Source of the DNA: Candidatus Methanomethylophilaceae archaeon
Lineage (GTDB): Archaea; Thermoplasmatota; Thermoplasmata; Methanomassiliicoccales; Methanomethylophilaceae
Assembly (NCBI GenBank): GCA_017540825.1
Contig: JAFYAH010000016.1
Location: forward strand, 17,317-81,316
Length of the DNA stretch: 64,000 nucleotides
Direction of reading: 5' to 3'
Part shown: piece by piece, positions 38,204 to 47,342 of the stretch
Layout: each line of letters begins with the position of its first letter
How positions within the stretch are numbered: position 1 is the first letter of the stretch
Translations under genes and position numbers: made by a program
Notes under the pieces: generated by a model
What the model saw: only the letters and a program-made list of their open reading frames with translations
Database searches by the model: none
What the model was told of the DNA's origin: nothing

Positions 38204-38347
38204 TCACTGGGTCTTTATCATGAACCTGAGGCAGAACGGTATCTTGTCGCTGTGCGCCTTGTGGAACTCCACGCATTCCATGCAGTTCCCGTGCCTGGGG
38301 CAGCTCTCGTTGGGGCAGTTGCAGTTGGGATTCAAGTCCTGTGGCAT
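38204..38347 (-). CDS. Small Cys-rich protein, DUF6485-like
   Basis: A 47-residue protein read directly from the minus strand. It carries CNCPNESCPRHGNCMEC and HKAHSDKIPFC, a dense Cys/His set that could bind zinc or a cluster. The pattern resembles the DUF6485 family of anaerobes, function unknown. It lies between crcB and the ybaK-like gene. Confidence 0.7.
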   Translation of the reverse strand: MPQDLNPNCNCPNESCPRHGNCMECVEFHKAHSDKIPFCLRFMIKTQ

Positions 38348-38373
38348 GAGATTATGACCGATTGCCGAGTTTA

Positions 38374-38856
38374 TTACTCTTGCGCAGGCTTCCTGATGTC
38401 GGCGAACCTTACCCCCGGGATCGCCTTGGGGATGTCCGAGGAGGCGAGCTCCAGCTGGTATCCTATCTTCCCTGCGCTGACGAAGAACCTCTCGTGGTCG
38501 TTGGCGGTGGAGTCGACTACTACCTTAACGGGGCGCTTTATGCACATCGGGGAGCATCCCCCGTGGACGTAGCCCGTGACGGACAGCAGGTCAGCCGACC
38601 TTATCATCGACACGGACTTCTCGCCCACTGCGGCGGCGGCCTTCTTCAGATCCAGCTCGCCTGTCACCGGGACCACGAACACGTAATAGGACCTGTCCTT
38701 GGACTGTGTGACGAGGGTCTTGAAGACCTCCTCCGGATGCTCTCCCAGAGCCTCGACGATCTCCATGCCCCCCAGGGGCTCGTCACCGTAGGTGTGGACC
38801 GAATATGGTATGCCTAGCTTGTCCAGATGCCTCATCGGGTTCGTCTTGACGTCCAT
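38374..38856 (-). CDS. ybaK: YbaK/EbsC-type aminoacyl-tRNA deacylase
   Basis: A 160-residue trans-editing enzyme of the YbaK family, which hydrolyses Cys-tRNA(Pro) and related mischarged tRNAs. Family motifs are FKTLVTQSKDRSYYVFVVPV, the DLKKAAAAVGEKSV segment with the key Lys, and GYVHGGCSPM. The length is typical, and it ends in TAA. Confidence 0.9.
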   Translation of the reverse strand: MDVKTNPMRHLDKLGIPYSVHTYGDEPLGGMEIVEALGEHPEEVFKTLVTQSKDRSYYVFVVPVTGELDLKKAAAAVGEKSVSMIRSADLLSVTGYVHGGCSPMCIKRPVKVVVDSTANDHERFFVSAGKIGYQLELASSDIPKAIPGVRFADIRKPAQE

Positions 38857-38901
38857 GAGGCGTCGATTAGGGCGCTGATTTATAATTTCATCCGTCGGAG
38901 T

Positions 38902-40050
38902 TCAGTCTTTGCCGCCATCGGACTCGAACCTCTTGGCGACCTCCTTGAGGAGCTCCCTTATCTCGAGATGCTGGGGGCACACCTGCTCGCAGTTCCCGCA
39001 TTCCATGCAGTCCGATGCCGCGCCATGGCCGCCGGCCGTTATCGACGACCTGTAGTAGAAGCGGCCGGTCCAGTCGTGAAACCTCTCGTTGGCGTTGAGA
39101 GCGGAGAACATCTCCGGTATGAGGATGTCCATCGGGCATTCGTTCTCCTCTATGCAGTAACGGCATCCGGTGCAGGGGACGAGGGTCATGCTGCTGAATA
39201 TCGAGCGCACCCTTTCTATCGCCGCCGACTCCTCCTCGGACAGGGGGCGGAAATCCCCCATGGTGGAGAGGTTGTCCTCCATCTGCGCCATGTCGCTCAT
39301 CCCGGACAGCACCACGGCCACTCCGGGGAAGCTCGCCGCATAGCGTAGGGCGTAGCTGACGTTGCTGCCGCCTCCCAGGGCGCGAAGAACGCCGTCCGCC
39401 TCATCCGGGAGGTCCGCCAGGCTCCCTCCCTTCACCGGCTCCATCACCATGACGGGGAGCCCGCGCTCCTCGCAGACGGCATAGACGTTGTCGCTGTCGA
39501 CTGAAGGGTTGCCGTAGTCGGCGTAGTTAAGCTGGATCTGCACGAACTCGACCTCGGGATGGTCGTCCAGGATCCTCTCCAGGACGTCGGCCCTGTCGTG
39601 GAAAGAGAGCCCGAGATGCCTTATCAGGCCTTCGTCCTTCAGATCGGAACAGGCTTCGTAGGCCTTGCAGCGCTGGAACTTGCCGTAGTTCCTGCTGTTC
39701 TGGGAATGCATCAGGTAGAAGTCGAAGTACTCCGTGCCGCACGACTCCAGCTGGCTCTCGAAGAACGGGCGTATGTCCTTCTCTTTCTCGAAATAGGGCT
39801 CGGTCAGCTTGTCGGCCAATAGGAAATCCTTCCTGTCGTGCCTCTCGGAGAGGCATTCGCGCAGCGCGGTCTCGGACTTCCCGCCGTGGTACGGGCGGGC
39901 GGTGTCGAAATAGTTGAAGCCGGAGTCCAGGAAGGCGTCGACCATCCTGCAGAGCTCGTCGCTGTCGACCTCCCCCTCCTTCAAGGGAAGGCGCATGAGC
40001 CCGAACCCGAAGTTCCCTTTGACCTCGGGAAAGAATCTGTTGCCCTCCAT
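38902..40050 (-). CDS. Aldo/keto reductase with C-terminal 4Fe-4S domain
   Basis: A 382-residue protein. Residues 1-280 are an aldo-keto reductase barrel with catalytic Asp and Tyr in FNYFDTARPYHGG, the Lys in LADKL and His in FYLMHSQ. The C-terminal 100 residues carry CTGCRYCIEENECP and CMECGNCEQVCP, two ferredoxin-like cluster motifs. This architecture is common in strict anaerobes; the substrate is unknown. It ends the run that follows the leucine-rich-repeat gene. Confidence 0.9.
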   Translation of the reverse strand: MEGNRFFPEVKGNFGFGLMRLPLKEGEVDSDELCRMVDAFLDSGFNYFDTARPYHGGKSETALRECLSERHDRKDFLLADKLTEPYFEKEKDIRPFFESQLESCGTEYFDFYLMHSQNSRNYGKFQRCKAYEACSDLKDEGLIRHLGLSFHDRADVLERILDDHPEVEFVQIQLNYADYGNPSVDSDNVYAVCEERGLPVMVMEPVKGGSLADLPDEADGVLRALGGGSNVSYALRYAASFPGVAVVLSGMSDMAQMEDNLSTMGDFRPLSEEESAAIERVRSIFSSMTLVPCTGCRYCIEENECPMDILIPEMFSALNANERFHDWTGRFYYRSSITAGGHGAASDCMECGNCEQVCPQHLEIRELLKEVAKRFESDGGKD

Positions 40051-40065
40051 TCAGCCGCCTCCGCT

Positions 40066-41694
40066 TCAGAACTTGAACCCGAACAGCTTTATCCCCTTCT
40101 TCTCCTGGGGCTGGTCGCTGCTCCCGGAGGACGATCCCCCCTTGTAAGCGACCTTCGTCTTCGAAGGGAAGACCTCCGCGCCCAGGGTGGAGTCCTTGCC
40201 GAGCGTGATGGAGTCCAGGGCCGTGCATCTGGTGAAGGCGCGGTCGCCGATCGCCACCGCCGAGGACGGCATGGAGACCGACGAGAGGGACGTGCATCCG
40301 GCGAACGCGCCGGTGCCGATGGCGTTCAGGGACGAGGGGATCGATATCGAGTGCAGGGCGGTGCATCCCGAGAACGACTTGTCCCCCAGCTTTGACAGCG
40401 AGGACGACAGGCCGACGGAGGAGAGCTTCGTGCAGTCGCGGAAGGCCCCCTCCCCCACGGATGTGACCGAGGATGGCATGGACACCGAGCACAGGGAGTC
40501 GCACCCCTGGAACGCGAAGTCCCCGATGGTCGCGAGGTTGGGCGACATGGTCACCGAGGAGAGGGCGTTGCATTCGCGGAAGGCCCCCTCGCCCAATGAG
40601 GTCACCGAGGGGGGCATGGACACCGACGACAGCGCGGTGCATCCCTGGAACGCGCGCTCCCCTATGGTGGTCAGCGACTGGGGGAGGCTCACGGAGGCGA
40701 GCGCGGTGCACCCGGAGAAGGCGCTCCTCTCTATGGATATCAAAGAAGGCGGCAGAGTCACGGAGGCCAGGGACTTGCAGTCCGAGAACATCCCCCTCTC
40801 CAAGACGGCCAAGGAAGTCGGCAGGGTGATCGCAGCCAAGGACCTGCAGCCGGAGAACGCCCCGTAGTCTATGGTCTTCACCGAGGGCGGGATCATCGCC
40901 TTCGAGAGCGACTTGCACCCCGAGAACGCGTCCTTCCCTATCGACGTCACCGAAGGGGGGATCTCTATGGACTCCAGCGAGGTGCAGCCCTGGAACGCGC
41001 GGTCGCCGATGGACTTCACCGACGGCGGTATGTTTATGCTGACCAGCCTCTTGCATTCCCGGAACATGTCCCTGTCGATCTTGGAAGTCCTGGGCGGGAT
41101 TGTGAACGTCTTGAAGCCCTTTATGATCATGCGCAGGGGCCTGGTGCACTTCCCCCCGGAAGAGGCCTTCTCGAACCATTTCAAGGCCTCGGAGTCGGAC
41201 TGCAGGCGGGTGCTGTTTGAATAGATGTACGAGAGCTTGTACTGGGACTAGACGTCCCCCTTCTTGGCCAGGTTCAGGACGACGTCGAAGATCATGAAGT
41301 CCATCTGCTCCTTCTTGAAGGGGGTGCCGGAGAGGATGCAGCTGTTCTCCAGCGAGCGGACCGCGCTCTCCGGAGGGTCGGCTATCGGGAAGTCGCTCTT
41401 CATCAGCTCGCTGACGCCGTCTATGCGCCATATGTCCGCGTCGGCGGCGTTTATGGAGATGAGGTTCTTGGTCATCTCGAGCGCCTTGTCGAACTCGCCC
41501 TTCTGGCAGTAGGCGGCGGCCAACGGCTTCAGGCTGGCCCTCTGCTCCTTGACGGACATCTCGATGTTGATATGGTTTACATCCTTCGTGACGAGGACCT
41601 TGGAGCCACAGTACATGCAGAAGCCGAACTCGCGGGAGTCGTCCAGGTCTATGTCGCCGGCGCAGTTGGGACATTTGAGCGAGACTAAAGCCAT
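40066..41694 (-). CDS. Zinc-ribbon leucine-rich-repeat (BspA-type) protein with in-frame TAG at codon 149
   Basis: A 542-residue protein if TAG is sense. Residues 1-35 form a zinc ribbon (CPNC...CMYC). Residues about 45-190 are helical, TPR-like. Residues about 200-525 hold a run of BspA-type repeats of about 23 residues (SVTSIGxxAFxGCxSL). TAG (41248-41250) lies between LNLAKKGDV and SQYKLSYIY, and the frame and repeat architecture continue uninterrupted beyond it. There is no signal peptide, so it is probably cytoplasmic, unlike classic surface BspA. The extreme C-terminus is basic (EKKGIKLFGFKF). It is divergent from hypF. Confidence 0.8.
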
Positions 41695-41880
41695 GAGCGC
41701 CCGTATGCGATAGTTGCGTATTATCGTTGCGACACGGGGATGCGCCGTCGCTGCTATGCATAAGTCGGGCTCTCCGCGATGCAGCTGCCGAGAACGACCG
41801 CTCGCCGCGGGATGCCGACGGCTCCTCCAGATGGCACCTGGCCGGGCTAGGGTAAATATCCCTATTCGCATCACCGCCTC

Positions 41881-44046
41881 ATGAGGATCACGATAAGGGG
41901 GACCGTGCAGGGCGTCGGGTTCAGGCCTGCGGTGTACCGTGCCGCCGAGCGCTGCGGAGCCTCCGGAGCCGTATGGAACGACGGGTCCGACGTGGTCATC
42001 GACACGGATTCGGGCGACGGGATCCTGGAAGAGCTGCTGGCTAGCCTCCCGCCCCTGGCGCGCATAGAGTCCGTAGAGAAAGAGGACGTCCCATACACGG
42101 GCGAGAGGGGGTTCTCGATATCGCCGTCCGGGAGCAGCGGCCGCGGCGCGTCCATCCCTGCGGACAGCGCGGTATGCGACGAGTGCCTGAAGGAGATCTT
42201 CGGCGACGGGAGGCGCTCCGGGTATCCTTTCACCACCTGCACTGGCTGCGGGCCCCGCTTCACCCTTCTCAAAGGGATGCCCTACGACCGCCCCCTGACC
42301 TCGATGGAGTCGTTCCCCCTCTGCCCGGAGTGCGGGCGCGAGTACTCCGACCCGGCGGACAGGAGGTTCCACCACCAGACCGTATGCTGCCCGGAGTGCG
42401 GGCCGAAGTACAGGCTGGAGCTCGCGAACGGGACCGCGGTAAAGGACGACCCCATCGGAAAGCTGGCGAGGATGCTGGACGAAGGCTCGATCGCTGTCGT
42501 CAAAGGATGGGGCGGGATGTACATCTGCTGCAGCCTGGACGAGCTCCCCAGGATGAGGGAGTGGTACGGCAGGAGGAACAAGCCGTTCGCCGTCATGGCG
42601 GGGAGCATGGAGGCCCTCAGGCGCTACGCCTCGCCGACAGAGGAAGAGGAGATGGAGCTGCTGTCTCCGCACAGGCCGATCGTCCTGGTGGAGAAGAAGA
42701 GAAGCCGGGTCACCGAGCTCATGTCCCCCGGCCTGGACAACGTCGGCATGTTCCTCCCCTACGCCGGGATGCACCACATACTGTTCTCCAGGCTGGAGCA
42801 CGACGCCCTTGTCATGACATCCGCCAACATCCCCGGGGAGCCCATGATCGTCGACGACGAGGCCGTCAAAGAGCTGGGGGCCGACGCCTACCTCCTGCAT
42901 GACCAGCCGATAGTGAACCGCGCGGACGACTCCGTGCTCAGGATGTTCGAGGGAAGGACGCAGTTCATAAGAAGGTCGAGGGGGCACGTCCCGTTCGGGC
43001 TGTCCGTCCCGCACGCGGGCGACGCGGTCGCTCTGGGCGCACAGGAGAACCTCACCGGCTCCGTCGCCTCCAGAGGGAAGATATGGCCCACGCAGCACAT
43101 CGGCAACGGGGAGAACATAGGGGTCCCGGAGTACCTGGAGGAGGCCGTCAGGACGCAGATAAGGCTGGTGGGATGCTCCCCTCAGATCGTCGCGGAGGAC
43201 CTCCATCCAGGATACTCCAACAGAAGGCTGGCCAGAAGGCTCGCGGAAGAATATGGGGCGGAGATCAGGGACATACAGCACCATTGGGGACATGCGGCTG
43301 CCCTGATGGCCGACAACTCCGTCGATTCCTGCGTAGCGCTGGCTCTGGACGGCACCGGGCATGGAGACGACGGAAAGGCCTGGGGAGGGGAGGTCATGTC
43401 CGCCGACTTCGAGGGATACAGGCGCGTGGCCCACCTGGAGGAGATCCCTCTGCTCGGATCCGAACGCGCTCTGTACGACCTTAGGCGCCTGGGGTTCGCC
43501 ATAGACGCGATGAACGGGGACGAGAACCGCGACTTCACGGACAGGGAGTCGGCCGTCCTCTCCAAGCTCATGGGGAAGAGCGTCGCGACCACCTCGATGG
43601 GGAGGCTGCTGGACGCCCTCTCCTTCTATCTCGGGGTATGCACCGAGCGCACGTACGACGGGGAGCCGGCGATGAGGCTGGAGCCCCTCCTGGCCCACGG
43701 CAGGCTCGTCGAAGGATTCGAGACAGAGACCGTCGGAGGCGTAGTGAAGACGGCGCATCTGTTCTCCGGGATCAGAGGAAGGGCAGACAAGGCCGACGTG
43801 GCCTACTCGATAGTCCACAACGTCATGCAGGAGATGGTCCAGGCAGCCGTCGAGGAGGCGGACAGGTCCGGCATAGGGTGCGTCGGCATCACGGGAGGGG
43901 TCTCGTACAACGCCCCCATATCTAAATTATTCAGAGACATGGTTAAATCATCTGACCATCTATCCATCCAACACAAAGACGTTCCCAACGGAGACGGGGG
44001 GATATCGGTCGGCCAAGCCGCCATAGCCTTGAGGATGATCAGATGA
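41881..44046 (+). CDS. hypF: [NiFe]-hydrogenase maturation carbamoyltransferase HypF
   Basis: A 721-residue protein that makes the cyanide ligand precursor for [NiFe] hydrogenases with HypE. Domains in order: acylphosphatase (1-85, VQGVGFRPAVYR), two zinc fingers (CDECLKEIF, CTGCGPRF, CPECGREY, CPECGPKY), YrdC-like (about 190-375, KGWGGMYICC), and a Kae1/TobZ-like carbamoyltransferase (about 380-721, HHWGHAAALMADN, ALDGTGHGDDG). It overlaps the next gene by 4 bases (ATGA). Confidence 0.96.
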   Translation: MRITIRGTVQGVGFRPAVYRAAERCGASGAVWNDGSDVVIDTDSGDGILEELLASLPPLARIESVEKEDVPYTGERGFSISPSGSSGRGASIPADSAVCDECLKEIFGDGRRSGYPFTTCTGCGPRFTLLKGMPYDRPLTSMESFPLCPECGREYSDPADRRFHHQTVCCPECGPKYRLELANGTAVKDDPIGKLARMLDEGSIAVVKGWGGMYICCSLDELPRMREWYGRRNKPFAVMAGSMEALRRYASPTEEEEMELLSPHRPIVLVEKKRSRVTELMSPGLDNVGMFLPYAGMHHILFSRLEHDALVMTSANIPGEPMIVDDEAVKELGADAYLLHDQPIVNRADDSVLRMFEGRTQFIRRSRGHVPFGLSVPHAGDAVALGAQENLTGSVASRGKIWPTQHIGNGENIGVPEYLEEAVRTQIRLVGCSPQIVAEDLHPGYSNRRLARRLAEEYGAEIRDIQHHWGHAAALMADNSVDSCVALALDGTGHGDDGKAWGGEVMSADFEGYRRVAHLEEIPLLGSERALYDLRRLGFAIDAMNGDENRDFTDRESAVLSKLMGKSVATTSMGRLLDALSFYLGVCTERTYDGEPAMRLEPLLAHGRLVEGFETETVGGVVKTAHLFSGIRGRADKADVAYSIVHNVMQEMVQAAVEEADRSGIGCVGITGGVSYNAPISKLFRDMVKSSDHLSIQHKDVPNGDGGISVGQAAIALRMIR

Positions 44047-45050
44047 AGAACACGCTGTTCGTGCTGCTGGACGGAGCAGAGGACCACCCGCACCCGCTTC
44101 TCGGAGGAAGGAAGCCCATCGACGCGGCGGACATGCCGTTCCTCAGGAGCAGGGCGACCCACAGGCTGAAGACGACTGGGAGAGGGTACACGCACCTCTT
44201 CCTCAACGAGTTCTTCACCGGCCATCCCCCGGACATGCCCCGCGCGGCGCTGGAGGCCATGGGGCTGGGGATGGACATGTCCGGGCCCAGGAGGACGGCG
44301 TACAGGCTGAGCCCCGCCGTCATAGCCGACGGCATGGTACGCTGGGAGTACAGGACGACGGAGCAGACGGAGAGGCTGGTACCGACCGTAGAGTCGCACA
44401 TGGACATCGTGGATCCCTACGACCCCCAGATCAGGTTCTTCATTGGCGGGAGGGCGGTCCTGACCATGGACTGCGACGACATCCCCGACCTCCCCTCCCC
44501 GCCCAGGGACGCGCCCTACGTCGAGGTCCCCGGAGACCTTGGAAGGCTGGTCTCTGCGGTGGCTGACGACTTGGACGGGACGACGGACTACCCCTGGGGA
44601 TGCGGAAGGCTGGGGCCCCAGCACCCTCCCGTGAGAGGAATCGGGAAGCTAACCGCGATATCCGACAGCCCCACCTCGCTGGGCATCTGCGCCTCGCTGG
44701 GATTCGACATAGAGCTCATCGACGACCTGGACGAGAGGTTCCCGGCCGCCCGCGAGGCGCTCAAAAAAGGGGACGTCTTCCTGCATGTGGACGAGGTGGA
44801 CGAGTACAGCCACCAGAAGGACCCTTTCAAGAAGAAGGCCGTCCTGGAGCATGCGGACAGGATGATGGGGGAGCATTTCTCCGACGTTGACAACATAATC
44901 TATTTCGTCGACCACGGGACGTCCTGCGTCACAGGCGAACATATTTTGATGGACGTCCCGTTATGGACGACAATTGACACAGGGCTACCTGACGGCTCAA
45001 TGGTCCCCTTGGACCGCGTCGTCGAGCTGCTCCTCGAGAACAGGATATGA
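44043..45050 (+). CDS. Alkaline-phosphatase-superfamily protein (ApgM-like) coupled to cobT
   Basis: A 335-residue metalloenzyme related to archaeal cofactor-independent phosphoglycerate mutase. Metal-site motifs are LFVLLDGAED at the N-terminus, HVDEVDEYSHQKD near residue 260 and YFVDHGTSCVTGEH near residue 295. It is shorter than true ApgM, which is about 400 residues. It overlaps hypF and cobT by 4 bases each (ATGA), so it is translationally coupled to cobT. A phosphatase step in nucleotide-loop assembly, such as alpha-ribazole-phosphate dephosphorylation, is possible but only inferred from this coupling. Confidence 0.75.
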   Translation: MKNTLFVLLDGAEDHPHPLLGGRKPIDAADMPFLRSRATHRLKTTGRGYTHLFLNEFFTGHPPDMPRAALEAMGLGMDMSGPRRTAYRLSPAVIADGMVRWEYRTTEQTERLVPTVESHMDIVDPYDPQIRFFIGGRAVLTMDCDDIPDLPSPPRDAPYVEVPGDLGRLVSAVADDLDGTTDYPWGCGRLGPQHPPVRGIGKLTAISDSPTSLGICASLGFDIELIDDLDERFPAAREALKKGDVFLHVDEVDEYSHQKDPFKKKAVLEHADRMMGEHFSDVDNIIYFVDHGTSCVTGEHILMDVPLWTTIDTGLPDGSMVPLDRVVELLLENRI

Positions 45051-46168
45051 TGGAAATGACAGGATTCGAGTTACCGGAGTCGCTGAGCGTTTACGGCGAC
45101 GAGGAGCAAGCCAAAGGACTGCTATCGAAGATCTGGGGGAAGAGGGGCGTGTTCACCTGCACCGTGGCGAACACCCGCACCTCCACGATCCCGGGAGTTT
45201 CGGACGCCGGGGACACGCCCGAGCTGACCATGTTCACCCCTGCGGCTGACGCGGAGATACTGATCAGCGGGAAGACCACCTGCATGAAGGGGATACCCAT
45301 CAACCCGGGAGGGATACCCACGCCTGCGACCCTCACGATGGCCGCTCTGAGGCTGTCCAGCATCCCTTACTACATAGTCAACGGAGGATGCGAGATCGTG
45401 CCTTACGTGCCTTACTTCGACATGGGCGGCGAGTGTGGGGAGAAGATCACCACCGGGCACGCCGTGAAGAACGTCAGGACGGAGTACGAGAAAGGGTACA
45501 TGCTCGGGGAGATGCTCGCGAGGGCGTACGACTACGTCATCGTCAGCGAGAGCTGCGCCGGAGGGACCACGACCGCCCTTGCCGTCATGATGGCCATGGG
45601 AGTGCTGAAGGAGAACCTCGTCAGCAGCAGCTCCCCCAAGAACCCCAAGGAGCTGAAGAGCAGGCTGGTGGCCGAGGCTCTGGAAGCGGCGGGAATCAGG
45701 CCCGGCGACCTTGCGGACGACCCCCTGAAGGCCATAGAGTGCGTCGGAGACCCTATGATGCCTGCGAACATCGGAATCATAGCTGGAGCGGCCAAGAGCG
45801 TGCCCGTCATCGTCGGCGGAGGGACCCAGATGGCAGCGGTCATGGCGGGAGTAGCGAAGATGCATCCCGAGGTCGTCGGCAACTTCTTCCAAGGAACGAC
45901 CAGATGGCTCATGAACGACCCCAACTCCAGCATGAATAGGATCATGGACTCCATCTCCGACCGTATCCCTATAGTCTATGTTAATGTAGACTATAGTGAC
46001 AGCCCTTACGAAGGCCTGCAGGCGTACGAATGGGGCTTCATAAAAGAGGGCGTCGGGTGCGGAGGAGCCTCTGTAGGGGCCATCATCGAATCCGAAGGGA
46101 GGATAACCTGCGAAGACCTGGTGGAAAAGGTCCACGAGCTCTACCGCGGGATCATGGGGTTCGACTGA
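45047..46168 (+). CDS. cobT: Archaeal CobT-like nicotinate-nucleotide phosphoribosyltransferase
   Basis: A 373-residue protein of the archaeal CobT/UPF0284 family, which activates the lower-ligand base of cobamides with nicotinate mononucleotide. Typical stretches are NTRTSTIPGVSDAGDTPELT, TTALAVMMAMG and VVGNFFQGTTRWL, plus a C-terminal GVGCGGASVGA. It overlaps the preceding ApgM-like gene by 4 bases. It complements the late corrinoid operon at 57-62 kb. Confidence 0.88.
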   Translation: MMEMTGFELPESLSVYGDEEQAKGLLSKIWGKRGVFTCTVANTRTSTIPGVSDAGDTPELTMFTPAADAEILISGKTTCMKGIPINPGGIPTPATLTMAALRLSSIPYYIVNGGCEIVPYVPYFDMGGECGEKITTGHAVKNVRTEYEKGYMLGEMLARAYDYVIVSESCAGGTTTALAVMMAMGVLKENLVSSSSPKNPKELKSRLVAEALEAAGIRPGDLADDPLKAIECVGDPMMPANIGIIAGAAKSVPVIVGGGTQMAAVMAGVAKMHPEVVGNFFQGTTRWLMNDPNSSMNRIMDSISDRIPIVYVNVDYSDSPYEGLQAYEWGFIKEGVGCGGASVGAIIESEGRITCEDLVEKVHELYRGIMGFD

Positions 46169-46250
46169 TTATTGCTTTAAAGAGCCGACCGGCCTCTCGA
46201 CAGAGGGAGGCCGAATCGGCATTAGACATACTATAGTGTATAGCCTGAGC

Positions 46251-46748
46251 TCACAGTTCGACTGCAAAGCTGTCCATCGGATTCCTCTTGAAGTGCCATG
46301 CGCTGGGCTTGGAATCCTTCCACAGGAATCATGCCCTCCGGCAGATAGAATGTCTGGGCCACGGATTCCGAATCGAACCCCCTTATCCACAGGGTGTGTA
46401 TTCCCAGCTCCTCGGCCTCGAACATCATCGATGCGGCTGCTATGCTGGCGTCCTGGTCCCCGCTGCAGTACGGCCCGCTGAATCCCGCGTCGTCTATGCT
46501 CCATACGACGTTGGCATCATAGCACACCAGTATGACGGCCGACACCCCGAACCTGAAGCGGGTGGTCGAATCCACTTTCTCAAGGGCTTTCTCGCTCTTG
46601 ATAATATAGAACCTCTGCGGCTGGTAGTTGCATGCGGTGGGAGCAAGACGACCAGCCTCCAGGATGAAACCCATCTTATCATCCTCAATCGGCTTGCTGT
46701 CGAAATACCTCTCGGGTACCTGTCCTTGACCAAATCCATGAAGCTCAT
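46251..46748 (-). pseudogene. Disrupted nitroreductase-family gene
   Basis: Pieces of one nitroreductase lie in different frames. The N-terminal MSFMDLVKDRY is in one frame. The body (YFDSKPIEDDKMGFILEAGRL, then SAVILVCYDA and GIHTLWIRGF) is in another. A C-terminal KPSAWHFKRNPMDSF ending in TGA is in a third. At least one indel near 46710 and a short deletion plus shift after PEGMIPV near 46320 are needed to explain this, and the ALGYP segment usual in the family is missing. The gene is probably dead. Confidence 0.75.
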
Positions 46749-46909
46749 GCTATCCCCTTCTTAGACAAGACGTGCTCGTATTAATCATCCGGCATCATTC
46801 AAATGAAGTTCTGACGGACGATCTCCCCTCCTTGACAAGAATTCGGTTCCGCCCAGATTGAATCGAACTGACCAATGGACATTTGAGCGTCTACGGTTGT
46901 GGATCGCTA
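46749..46909. other. Intergenic stretch before the repeat elements
   Basis: AT-rich sequence upstream of the disrupted nitroreductase and ahead of element copy A. I see no gene and only weak promoter-like AT runs. Confidence 0.3.
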
Positions 46910-47201
46910 ACAAAACCATAATCAAAACCGAAGATGGATTGCTGCCGGTGGAAGTCCGGCGTACGGATTACGTTACACAGGGCCGTCCTGAGTAATCTGA
47001 AAAGATATGATGATCCTGGATGATGAAAAGGATCAGGGACAGACTGCAAAACTCTCCCTGGTCCTCGATGCGGTCGGCTTCTGGCCGAGCTGCTGAGAGC
47101 CGTCCTCCTATGAGGACGAGTAAACCCCTTACGGCCCTCCAGGGTCGGCATCGGAGCTTGGTTAAATGAACCTCGTCCTTTGAATTTAACCTATCGAGAC
47201 G
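46910..47201 (+). repeat. Element copy A (degenerate)
   Basis: The most diverged of five homologous elements. The box corresponding to the TATA region is altered (ACCATAATCAAAACC), the purine-rich ribosome site is lost (AAAAGATATGATG instead of AAAGGAGGTGATG), and the 5' hairpin GTCCGGCG...CGCCGG(G/A)C has lost its partner strand. The GGATCAGGGA...TCCCTGGTCC stem persists with a G-U pair. It lies one 450-base period upstream of copy B. Confidence 0.8.
47010..47096 (+). pseudogene. Small ORF of element copy A, frameshifted
   Basis: This reads MILDDEKDQGQTAKLSLVLD like the intact copies. A missing base at GTC-GGC then shifts the frame, so the Leu-rich C-terminal helix is replaced and the ORF ends after 28 codons. 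Together with loss of the ribosome site, this suggests a decayed copy. Confidence 0.6.
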
Positions 47202-47342
47202 TTGTCAGCAACCTCTCTTTGTCGTTACAGGGAATATAAAAGGACTTGATCTGAACAGCTGCTGCGACACGGTAATTGGAACGAAACGTTCGATACTCAC
47301 ATGGTCCCATAGGTATGACAAGACCTATGAGGCGACTGCTGT

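Noticed and set aside
46891..47151. Minus-strand ORFs over the repeat elements as proteins
   Set aside because: They exist because the elements are GC-rich; their frames are not conserved between copies, unlike the plus-strand 34-codon frame.
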